Origin: an uncultured Faecalibacterium sp.
GTDB taxonomy: Bacteria; Bacillota; Clostridia; Oscillospirales; Ruminococcaceae
NCBI GenBank assembly: GCA_934540955.1
Contig: CAKTCY010000028.1
Coordinates: 1 to 26,353, forward strand
Length of the DNA: 26,353 nucleotides
Reading direction: 5' to 3'
The position numbers and the translations under genes are program-made. Of the stretch, positions 16,369 through 22,477 are shown piece by piece (positions within the stretch are counted from its first letter, which is position 1; every line of letters begins with the position of its first letter). The notes under the pieces are model-generated. The model did not search any database. It was not told where the DNA came from and saw only the letters and a list, made by a program, of their open reading frames with translations.

Positions 16369-16453
16369 TTGCAATCAGCTTGCATTTTCGTGCAGGGAAG
16401 ATTATACACGATATGCTTCCCAATTGCAATACCAAATTGCAAATTAGTTGCAA
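16369..16453. promoter_or_regulatory. Cluster of four TTGCAA motifs around the metal exporter promoter (putative operators)
   Basis: The self-palindromic hexamer TTGCAA occurs at 16369-16374, 16424-16429, 16437-16442 and 16448-16453. The third and fourth form an inverted repeat ATTGCAA-N5-TTGCAAT. One site coincides with the -35 box, two lie upstream and one lies just after the expected transcription start. Such a cluster around one promoter suggests binding of a dimeric regulator, possibly metal-sensing. No known consensus was matched with confidence. Confidence 0.6.
16401..16429 (-). promoter_or_regulatory. Promoter of the metal exporter gene
   Basis: Minus strand TTGCAA (16429-16424), 17-base spacer, TATAAT (16406-16401). 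The leader is about 70 nt and holds a small GACCC/GGGTC hairpin (16351-16365) just upstream of the ribosome site. Confidence 0.8.
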
Positions 16454-16490
16454 TTTTATGCTATGGAACGCTGCAGCGCGTAAATAGTAC

Positions 16491-16540
16491 GAAAAAAGAG
16501 GTTCTGAAAAGCCCATGGGCTTTTCAGAACCTCTTTTTTC
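16491..16540. terminator. 50-bp perfect palindrome, terminator of mnmA-tcdA
   Basis: Positions 16491-16515 are the exact reverse complement of 16516-16540, centred on CCATGG. In RNA it would form a stem of more than 20 bp with a minimal loop, ending in TTTTTT on either strand. It lies 36 bp after the tcdA stop. Confidence 0.88.
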
Positions 16541-16576
16541 AAATCGTCCCACGCAGCAAGGAAGCTGCGGTCTGTT

Positions 16577-17347
16577 TTACCCCTTCAGCGGTACAAAGCC
16601 CACAAGATCCTTGACCACCTCGCCGCCGATGATAAGCCCCGCTACCGAGGGCACAAAGGCGTTGGAGCCCGGCACGGTGCGCCGCGCGGTGCACTTGCGC
16701 TGGGTGCCCGGGGGGCAGATGCAGTGGTACTTGCAGCTGATGGAGTCGTCCTCGATGGGAGTCATGGCAGGCTCCTTGGAGTAGACCACCTTCAGGTGCT
16801 TGATCTTGCGCTTGCGGCACTCGATCCGCATCACCTTGGCCAGCGGGCAGACCGAGGTCTTGTAGATGTCGGTCACCTCAAAGCGGGTGGGGTCCATCTT
16901 GTTGCCTGCGCCCATGGAGCAGATGATGGGGGTGCCCGCCTCCTTGCACTTCATCACCAGCGCCAGCTTGCCGGTAACGGTGTCGATGGCGTCCACCACA
17001 TAGTCGTACTGGGTAAAATCGAAATCGTCCTGCGTCTCCGGGCCAAAGAAGCACCGGTGGGTGGTCACCTTGATGTTGGGATCGATATCGTGGATGCGCT
17101 GCTCCGCCACATCCACCTTATACTGTCCCACCGTGCTGCGGGTGGCAATGATCTGACGGTTGAGGTTGGTCAGGCAGACCCTATCATCGTCGATCAGATC
17201 CAGTGCGCCCACGCCGCTGCGTGCCAGCGCCTCCACCGTATAGCCGCCCACGCCGCCAATGCCAAACACTGCCACCCGGGCGTGGTGCAGCTTTTCCATA
17301 GCCTCTGCACCCAGCAGCAGCTGGGTGCGGGAATACTGATCCTGCAT
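16577..17347 (-). CDS. tcdA: tRNA threonylcarbamoyladenosine dehydratase
   Basis: TcdA (YgdL/CsdL) is an E1-like enzyme that uses ATP to cyclise the t6A base at position 37 of ANN-decoding tRNAs. The 256 residues have the nucleotide-binding GIGGVGGYT (29-37), DDD near 53-55, the LNRQ motif (62-65), and a C-terminal part with GSNAFVPSVAGLIIGGEVV. Paired cysteines near CICPPGTQRKC are of unknown purpose. The gene begins ten bases after the mnmA stop, with its AAGGAG next to that stop, so the two tRNA-modification genes form one unit. Confidence 0.93.
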   Translation of the reverse strand: MQDQYSRTQLLLGAEAMEKLHHARVAVFGIGGVGGYTVEALARSGVGALDLIDDDRVCLTNLNRQIIATRSTVGQYKVDVAEQRIHDIDPNIKVTTHRCFFGPETQDDFDFTQYDYVVDAIDTVTGKLALVMKCKEAGTPIICSMGAGNKMDPTRFEVTDIYKTSVCPLAKVMRIECRKRKIKHLKVVYSKEPAMTPIEDDSISCKYHCICPPGTQRKCTARRTVPGSNAFVPSVAGLIIGGEVVKDLVGFVPLKG

Positions 17348-17357
17348 TTTGTTCTCC

Positions 17358-18461
17358 TTACTTTTCTACGCGGGTGATGGTGCCGCCGCCCAGCACCACA
17401 TCGCCCTGATACAGCACGGCAGCCTGCCCCGGGGTGGGGGCACGCTGGGGCTGGTCAAATTCCAACCGGAAACCGTTCTCTGCGGGGTAAACGGTGGCCT
17501 GCTGCTCTGCCTGATGATACCGGGTGCGGGCGGTGACCCGCAGCGGCTCGGTCAGTTCCGGGATAGCGATCCAGTTCACATCCTCTGCGTAGACGATGCG
17601 GTCAAACAGTTCGCTTTCCGGCCCGACTGTAACGGTATTGGCCTGCATATCCTTGCCGCAGACGTATACCGGCGCACCCAGCGCAAGGCCAAGCCCCTTG
17701 CGCTGCCCCAGCGTGTAGCGCACAGCGCCGCTGTGGGTGCCCACCACCTTGCCGCTCTGATCCAGAAAATCTCCGGCGGGGTAGTGCTTGCCGGTAAACT
17801 GCTCCATAAAGCGGGCGTAGTCACCATCCGGCACAAAGCAGATATCCTGACTGTCGTGCTTCTGGGCGTTGATAAAACTGTGCTCCTGCGCGATCTTTCG
17901 CACCTCGGTCTTGTGCAGCGCACCCAGCGGCAGACGGATATGCGCCAGCTGCTCCTGCGTAAGGTTATACAGCACATAGCTCTGATCCTTGCCCTCGTCC
18001 AAGCCCTTTTTCAGCAGCCAGCGGCCGGTTTCTGCGTCCTGCTCCACCCGGGCGTAGTGGCCGGTGACCACATACTCCATGCCATGCTCCTCCGCCCAGT
18101 CCAGCAGGTGGCGAAACTTCATATATTTATTGCAGTCGATGCAGGGGTTGGGGGTACCGCCCGCCTCGTAGACGCGGATGAATTTTTCAATGATCTGCGC
18201 CCGGAAGTCAGCGGTGAAATCCAGCACCTGATACGGCATATCCAGCGCAAAAGCCACCTCGGCGGCGTCCTCGATATCCTTTTCCGAGCAGCAGGTCTGG
18301 TAGCCGGACTGTCCCAGCGTTTCGTTGTGGGTAAGCCGCATAGTGATGCCGGTGCAGTCGTAGCCCGCCTGCTGCATCAGACAGGCCGCCACCGAGCTGT
18401 CCACGCCGCCGCTCATGGCAATGAGGGCGCGGGGACGGTTTGCAGGGTTCTGAGTGGTCAT
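17358..18461 (-). CDS. mnmA: tRNA-specific 2-thiouridylase MnmA
   Basis: MnmA thiolates U34 of the tRNAs for Lys, Glu and Gln, using sulfur relayed from a cysteine desulfurase. The 367 residues show the ATP pyrophosphatase loop SGGVDSS (17-23), the catalytic Cys110 in GGTPNPCIDCNK (101-112), DSQDICFV with the persulfide Cys208, and LGQRKGLGL. A C-terminal beta-barrel domain follows. GAAGGAG lies just before the ATG. It is first in the mnmA-tcdA unit, behind its own promoter at the end of cca. Confidence 0.97.
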   Translation of the reverse strand: MTTQNPANRPRALIAMSGGVDSSVAACLMQQAGYDCTGITMRLTHNETLGQSGYQTCCSEKDIEDAAEVAFALDMPYQVLDFTADFRAQIIEKFIRVYEAGGTPNPCIDCNKYMKFRHLLDWAEEHGMEYVVTGHYARVEQDAETGRWLLKKGLDEGKDQSYVLYNLTQEQLAHIRLPLGALHKTEVRKIAQEHSFINAQKHDSQDICFVPDGDYARFMEQFTGKHYPAGDFLDQSGKVVGTHSGAVRYTLGQRKGLGLALGAPVYVCGKDMQANTVTVGPESELFDRIVYAEDVNWIAIPELTEPLRVTARTRYHQAEQQATVYPAENGFRLEFDQPQRAPTPGQAAVLYQGDVVLGGGTITRVEK

Positions 18462-18497
18462 AGGTTCTCCTTCAATGCGTTCAACATACTAAAGCAG

Positions 18498-18534
18498 TAG
18501 TATAATACTACCGCAGCATAAACCGCTTGTCAAG
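18498..18534 (-). promoter_or_regulatory. Promoter of mnmA-tcdA with a palindrome over the -10 box
   Basis: Minus strand TTGACA (18534-18529), 17-base spacer, TAGTAT (18511-18506). The cca stop codon TGA is part of the TTGACA hexamer. A 15-bp palindrome GTAGTAT-A-ATACTAC (18498-18512) covers the -10 box and may be an operator. Confidence 0.75.
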
Positions 18535-19978
18535 ACGCAGAAATTTTCTGCGCCGCAGCCAGCAGCGCCGATTTTTCGTTGGGGTATTCTGCGCGGATGA
18601 CGCCGTCCAGCAGCGCCTCCAGCACCCGGCGCAGCGCAGGCCCTGCCGGGATGCCCGCTGCCATCAGGTCGCGGCCGTTCACCGCCAGCTGGCTCACCCG
18701 GCAGCATACGCCGTCGGCCTCCAGTTGCCGCGCCCGCTGCGCCGCAAGGGCGCAAGCCGGGGCATTCTGCGGGTGCAGCGCCGCCCACAGCGCACACAGC
18801 CGCTCCACGGTGCACAGCCCGTACCGGCCTAAAAGCTGCCGGAGATGGATGTCACTGGCGCGTTCCGGGGCGTGTGCGGGAGTTTCTCCGAGGACCGTCC
18901 GCTGGGGTGGGACCCTGCTGCCGCAGGCAGTAGGGCGGGCGATGGAATGGCTTGCAACAGCAACGACTGCCGCCTGCGGCGGAAACAAGGAGTTGCTGTT
19001 GGGGCAGCGGCCAACAGGATGCGAGTGCTGCTCAAGGCACGAAGCATCCGTTGGGTGCCGCAACTCGAACTCGTGTCCGAGGAGAAAGCTCCCGCACACG
19101 CCCTCCCCTGCCGTTTCCCGCACCAGCACTGCGGTCTCCTCGATGCAGGCGTTGGAGCAGCGCAGCCGCTTGAGTACCCGGCGGGTGTCGGTCTCGCCCA
19201 GAGCGCCCAGCAGCGCCGCCCAGCGCACCGGCAGGTTTTCCACTCCCACCGGGCAGGCATCCACCACCGGCTTTGCGGCAGTCAGGGCTTCCGGGGTCAG
19301 CTCCGGCAGCACCACCGCCAGCACGGCGGGCTCCAGATACACCCCCGGCTGCGGGGCAGCCAGCAGCTTTGCCAGCTCCTCCTGAATGCGCTCGGCAGAG
19401 ATGCAGTCTAGGTGCGGTGCCAGCTGCCGCGCTGCCCGGGCGGTGGCTGCGTCCAGCGCAAAGCCGAACCTTGCGGCAAAGCGGTACAGCCGCAGAATGC
19501 GCAGCGCATCCTCGGTAAAGCGCTGCTGCGGCTCGCCTACCGCCCGCAGCAAACCGTTTTGCAGATCTGTCTGCCCGCCAAAGGGGTCTACCAGACCCTC
19601 GGCTTCATTATACGCCATGGCGTTGATGGTAAAATCCCGCCGGGCAAGATCCTCCCGCACGTCCGGTACGAACTGCACTGCGTCCGGGTGACGGCCATCG
19701 GTATAGCTGCCCTCGGTGCGGAAGGTGGTGGTCTCGTACAGCTGCCCGCCGTATTTGATGGTGACCGTGCCGTGCTGCAAGCCGGTGGGGATGCACTGCT
19801 CTGCCCCGAACAGCTCCATCACCTGCTGCGGCAGGGCACTGGTGCACAGGTCCCAGTCGTGGGCGGTGCGCCCCAAAAGACTGTCCCGCACGCAGCCGCC
19901 CACGGCATAGGCTGCGTAGCCCGCCGCGTGCAGGGTGTCCAGCAGGGCAGCTGCCCCGGGGTCAAGTGTCAGCTTCAT
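18530..19978 (-). CDS. cca: CCA tRNA nucleotidyltransferase carrying an in-frame palindromic insertion
   Basis: This class II nucleotidyltransferase adds or repairs the 3' CCA of tRNAs. The head domain shows AVGGCVRD (25-32), the metal-binding HDWDL (Asp41, Asp43) and RRDFTINAMAY (113-123); RILRLYRFAARFGF (160-173) and the neck/body helices follow. The total is 482 residues, of which about 293-370 come from a 236-bp inverted-repeat element (18868-19103) that keeps the frame. Without it the protein would be near 404. After the insert the sequence resumes as PERASDIHLRQLLGRYG, typical of the C-terminal region. The ATG overlaps the rnz stop (ATGA). Whether the element is kept in the protein as a surface loop is unknown; the active-site residues are intact. 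Confidence 0.92.
   Translation of the reverse strand: MKLTLDPGAAALLDTLHAAGYAAYAVGGCVRDSLLGRTAHDWDLCTSALPQQVMELFGAEQCIPTGLQHGTVTIKYGGQLYETTTFRTEGSYTDGRHPDAVQFVPDVREDLARRDFTINAMAYNEAEGLVDPFGGQTDLQNGLLRAVGEPQQRFTEDALRILRLYRFAARFGFALDAATARAARQLAPHLDCISAERIQEELAKLLAAPQPGVYLEPAVLAVVLPELTPEALTAAKPVVDACPVGVENLPVRWAALLGALGETDTRRVLKRLRCSNACIEETAVLVRETAGEGVCGSFLLGHEFELRHPTDASCLEQHSHPVGRCPNSNSLFPPQAAVVAVASHSIARPTACGSRVPPQRTVLGETPAHAPERASDIHLRQLLGRYGLCTVERLCALWAALHPQNAPACALAAQRARQLEADGVCCRVSQLAVNGRDLMAAGIPAGPALRRVLEALLDGVIRAEYPNEKSALLAAAQKISAS
18868..19103. mobile_element. Palindromic insertion element inside cca (non-autonomous, RPE-like)
   Basis: The left end (18868-18893) and right end (19077-19103) are inverted repeats, GGGCGTGTGCGGGAG paired with CTCCCGCACACGCCC, continuing through TTTCTCC/GGAGAAA. 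The 236-bp element has no transposase. Its central ~110 bp (18953-19064) recurs inverted at 21241-21351. No target-site duplication could be identified, so the exact ends are uncertain by a few bases. It encodes about 78 residues of the cca frame, rich in Ser, Cys, His and Pro and unlike the flanking helices. Confidence 0.8.
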
Positions 19979-20913
19979 TCCTCGTTCTCCTCGTAATGCA
20001 GGGTGATGCGCTTGCCGTCAAAGCCGCATTCTGCCGCCGGGAAGATGCTCTGCGCCTGTGCAAGCTGTTCCTCCGGGTCGGTGATCATGGGGGAATAGTG
20101 CACCAGCCACAGCCGCTTTGCCCCGGCTTTTGCCGCCAGCGCTGCGCTTTGGCCAAAGGTGCTGTGCCCCCACTGCGCGGCCTGCTCCTGCTGCTCCGGC
20201 AGGGCATAGGTGGCATCGCAGAGCAGCAGGTCTGCCCCCTGCGCCGCCTGCTCCAGCGCCAGGCAGGGCGCACTGTCGCCGGAAAAGACGAACCGCAGCC
20301 CTTTGCGGGGTGCGCCCAGCACCTCGGCGGGCTGCACCGTGCGCTCTGCCAGCGGGACAGCCTGTCCCCGCTGCAAAAGCCGCCACTGGGTCACCGGTAC
20401 GCCCAGCGCCCGCGCCTTTTCCGGGTCGAATCTGCCCGCCCGGGGCAGCTCCAGCCGGTAGCCCAGACTGCGTACCCGGTGCTTTGTTGCCACCGGCAGC
20501 AGCGCCGCCCCGGCGGGCCACCCCGCCGAGAGCGTTTCCAGCGCCACCGGCTGTCCGGCGCGGCAGACCAGCGGCTTTACCGCGTAGGGCAGCGGCCCGG
20601 TCAGGGCATACACCGCCCGCCAGACCTCCAAAAGCCCCTCCGGCCCCAGCAGGGTCAGCGGACGGGTACGTCCCTGCGCCCCAAGGGTCTGCAAAAGCCC
20701 GGGCAGACCAAAAATATGATCCCCGTGGTAGTGGGTCAGGCAGATGGCGTCCGCGCGCATCAGGTTCACCCCGGCGCGGCGGGCGGCGGTCTGGGTGCCC
20801 TCGCCGCAGTCCAGCAGCAGGCTGTGCCCGCCGCACTCCGCCACAGCGGCGGTCAGGGCGCGCTCCGGCAGCGGCATAGTAGCAGCCGTACCCAGCAGTG
20901 TAATGGTCAGCAT
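19975..20913 (-). CDS. rnz: Ribonuclease Z
   Basis: RNase Z cuts the 3' trailer of tRNA precursors, particularly those without encoded CCA, which Cca then completes; here the two genes overlap by four bases. The 312-residue metallo-beta-lactamase fold has the zinc motif HYHGDH (His61, His63, Asp65, His66), a later histidine in KHRVRSLGYRL, SGDSAP with the bridging Asp, HSTFGQSA, and LVHYSP near the C-terminus. Length matches the short bacterial form. GGAGG lies eight bases before the ATG. Confidence 0.95.
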   Translation of the reverse strand: MLTITLLGTAATMPLPERALTAAVAECGGHSLLLDCGEGTQTAARRAGVNLMRADAICLTHYHGDHIFGLPGLLQTLGAQGRTRPLTLLGPEGLLEVWRAVYALTGPLPYAVKPLVCRAGQPVALETLSAGWPAGAALLPVATKHRVRSLGYRLELPRAGRFDPEKARALGVPVTQWRLLQRGQAVPLAERTVQPAEVLGAPRKGLRFVFSGDSAPCLALEQAAQGADLLLCDATYALPEQQEQAAQWGHSTFGQSAALAAKAGAKRLWLVHYSPMITDPEEQLAQAQSIFPAAECGFDGKRITLHYEENEE

Positions 20914-20942
20914 AAGCAGTTCCTCCGTGGTTCTTCCCTGTT

Positions 20943-20971
20943 ATCTTACCACAAACCCCGCCGGTGCACAA
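20943..20971 (-). promoter_or_regulatory. Promoter of rnz-cca
   Basis: Minus strand TTGTGC (20971-20966), 17-base spacer, TAAGAT (20948-20943), about 30 bp before the rnz start. Both hexamers are imperfect. Confidence 0.5.
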
Positions 20972-21026
20972 TTCCTTCTGCTGCGGCATAAGCTGGGCAG
21001 AGCCTTGAAAAAGGAGGGCGCAGCCT

Positions 21027-21209
21027 ATGCAGCGAGACCGCAGAAAACGACATTCCCCCGCCCGGCATCCGGTACTTTTGCGCCGGGTGCTCTTGGTGCT
21101 GTGCATTCTGGCGGTGCTGTGGCTGGGGTACAGCTGCATGATGCCGCAGCTGCTTTTTTCCGCCCGGGGCACCATGATCTTTATGCCGGACCCGCCCTTT
21201 CGGGGGTAG
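21027..21209 (+). CDS. Small single-pass membrane protein, function unknown
   Basis: This 60-codon ORF has an excellent ribosome site (AAGGAGG at 21011-21017, nine bases before ATG), an Arg/His-rich N-terminus (1-20) and one hydrophobic segment (about 21-38, VLLVLCILAVLWLGYSCM). A short tail ends PDPPFRG. The positive start followed by one helix predicts a small inner-membrane protein with its N-terminus inside. It diverges from rnz and I do not recognise a family. No strong promoter was found, and the repeat-rich gap begins directly after its stop. It is probably a real gene because of the ribosome site and the clean membrane topology. Confidence 0.6.
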   Translation: MQRDRRKRHSPARHPVLLRRVLLVLCILAVLWLGYSCMMPQLLFSARGTMIFMPDPPFRG

Positions 21210-21240
21210 CGGGACGATTGGGAATGCGCGCCGCTTCCGG

Positions 21241-21351
21241 GTTGCGGCACCCAGCATCCGCTTCGTGCCTTGAACGGCACTCGCGTCTTACTGGCCGCTG
21301 CCCCAACAACTCCTCCCTGTTTCCGCCACTGGCGGCGGTCGTCGTTGTTGC
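21241..21351. repeat. Second copy (inverted) of the core of the cca insertion element
   Basis: The reverse complement of this stretch aligns with 18953-19064 in cca. Shared blocks include TTCAAGGCACGAAGC (one base differs), TTGGGGCAGCGGCCA, GGCGGAAACA and GGGTGCCGCAAC, with scattered substitutions and small length differences. The terminal inverted repeats of the cca copy are absent here. It lies in the 317-bp gene-free gap between the small membrane ORF and pyrB. Confidence 0.8.
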
Positions 21352-21359
21352 ACTTTGCA

Positions 21360-21450
21360 CATATTCAGCGGAAGAATTATTTATAATTTCGGGTTTCGGA
21401 AACGCCTGCGGGCGTTTCTGAAACCCATTTTCACGGGAGGGGTCGTAAAG
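21360..21450. repeat. Conserved-flank hairpin element, copy 2
   Basis: It starts CATATTCAGCGGAA, has a 15-16-bp hairpin (arms from 21391 and to 21426, GGGTTTC.GAAACGCC), and ends with a 24-base block (21427-21450) finishing GGGTCGTAAAG. The flanks match the element at 1261-1349, while the stem sequence does not. It adjoins the core repeat at 21241-21351 directly. Confidence 0.6.
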
Positions 21451-21476
21451 GGCGAGCCTGCAAAAATGCCAGACAC

Positions 21477-21521
21477 AAAAACAGGGCTGCTGCACGAGGT
21501 TTTGTGCAGCAGCCCTGTTTT
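21477..21521 (-). terminator. Terminator of purA-pyrB
   Basis: The arms AAAACAGGGCTGCTGCAC and GTGCAGCAGCCCTGTTTT are exact complements around an eight-base loop. On the minus strand a T-run follows, six bases after the pyrB stop. Confidence 0.85.
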
Positions 21522-21526
21522 CCAAC

Positions 21527-22477
21527 TTATATACTTTCCAGCACCTTTTTCCCGGTCAGCGGGTCGGGGATGCCCAGCAGTGCCAGAATAATTGCCATGC
21601 GGATATACACGCCGTTATGCACCTGATCGAAATAGGCGGCGCGGGGGTCGTTGTCCACGTCCGGCTTGATCTCGTCGATACGGGGGAGCGGATGCAGCAC
21701 CGGCATGGTGGGCGGTGCCAACTGCAGCAGCTTTTCGTCCAGCGCATAGCAGCCCTTCAACCGCAGATAGTCCTCCTCGTTGAAAAAGCGCTCCTTCTGG
21801 ATGCGGGTCATGTACAGCACATCCAGACCGGGCAGTTCGGCCTCAAGGTCGGCAGTCTCCTTATAGTCCTGGTGCAGCGGGGTCAGAGTCTCGTCCTTGA
21901 CGTACTGCGGGATGCGCAGCTCCTCAGGCGAGATGAACACGAACCGGTTGCCCTCGAACTGGCTCAGCGCGGCGGTGAGGGAGTGCACCGTCCGGCCGAA
22001 CTTGAGGTCGCCGCAGAAGCCGATGGTCAAATGATCCAGCCGCCCCTTGCGCTGGCGGATGGTCATCAGGTCGATCATGGTCTGGGAGGGGTGGGCGTGG
22101 CCGCCATCGCCTGCATTGATGACCGGCACCCGCGCATACATGGACGCCCGCAGCGGTGCGCCCTCCTTGGGGTGGCGCATGGCAATGACGTCTGCATAGT
22201 TGCTTACCACGCGGGCGGTATCGGCCACCGTTTCGCCCTTGCTGGCGCTGGAAAGCTGGGCCCCTGCAAAGCCCAGCGTCTTGCCGCCCAGCCGCAGCAT
22301 GGCGGATTCAAAGGAAAGCCGGGTGCGGGTGCTGGGCTCGTAGAACAAAGTGGCCAGAATGCGTCCGTCGCACAGATGGGCGTAGGGCGCGGGGTCGGCC
22401 TCCATCCGGTCGGCAAGGTCGAGCAGTGCCAGCTGCTCGGCCAGAGAAAAGCTGCCGGGCTCAATAAAATGTCTCAC
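21527..22477 (-). CDS. pyrB: Aspartate carbamoyltransferase catalytic chain
   Basis: ATCase joins carbamoyl phosphate and aspartate, the committed step of pyrimidine synthesis. Visible motifs are FYEPSTRTRLSFE (carbamoyl-phosphate loop), SSASKGET with the catalytic lysine, AMRHP, GDGGHAHPSQTMIDL, and HPLPR near the C-terminus. Length (316 residues) is normal, and no regulatory pyrI is adjacent. I prefer the GTG at 22477, giving MRHFIEPGSF as in clostridial homologues, with GGGAG seven bases ahead. The in-frame ATG at 22483 lies almost on that site. Either way the start overlaps the end of purA, so the two are translationally coupled. Confidence 0.95.
   Translation of the reverse strand: MRHFIEPGSFSLAEQLALLDLADRMEADPAPYAHLCDGRILATLFYEPSTRTRLSFESAMLRLGGKTLGFAGAQLSSASKGETVADTARVVSNYADVIAMRHPKEGAPLRASMYARVPVINAGDGGHAHPSQTMIDLMTIRQRKGRLDHLTIGFCGDLKFGRTVHSLTAALSQFEGNRFVFISPEELRIPQYVKDETLTPLHQDYKETADLEAELPGLDVLYMTRIQKERFFNEEDYLRLKGCYALDEKLLQLAPPTMPVLHPLPRIDEIKPDVDNDPRAAYFDQVHNGVYIRMAIILALLGIPDPLTGKKVLESI

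Noticed and set aside
16325..16400. Manganese (yybP-ykoY) riboswitch in the leader of the metal exporter
   Set aside because: The leader is only about 70 nt and lacks the paired conserved loops of that riboswitch; only a small GACCC/GGGTC hairpin is present.
18868..19103. Possible frameshift or pseudogene in cca
   Set aside because: The frame runs unbroken through the insert and the C-terminal region resumes correctly, so an in-frame insertion explains it better than decay.
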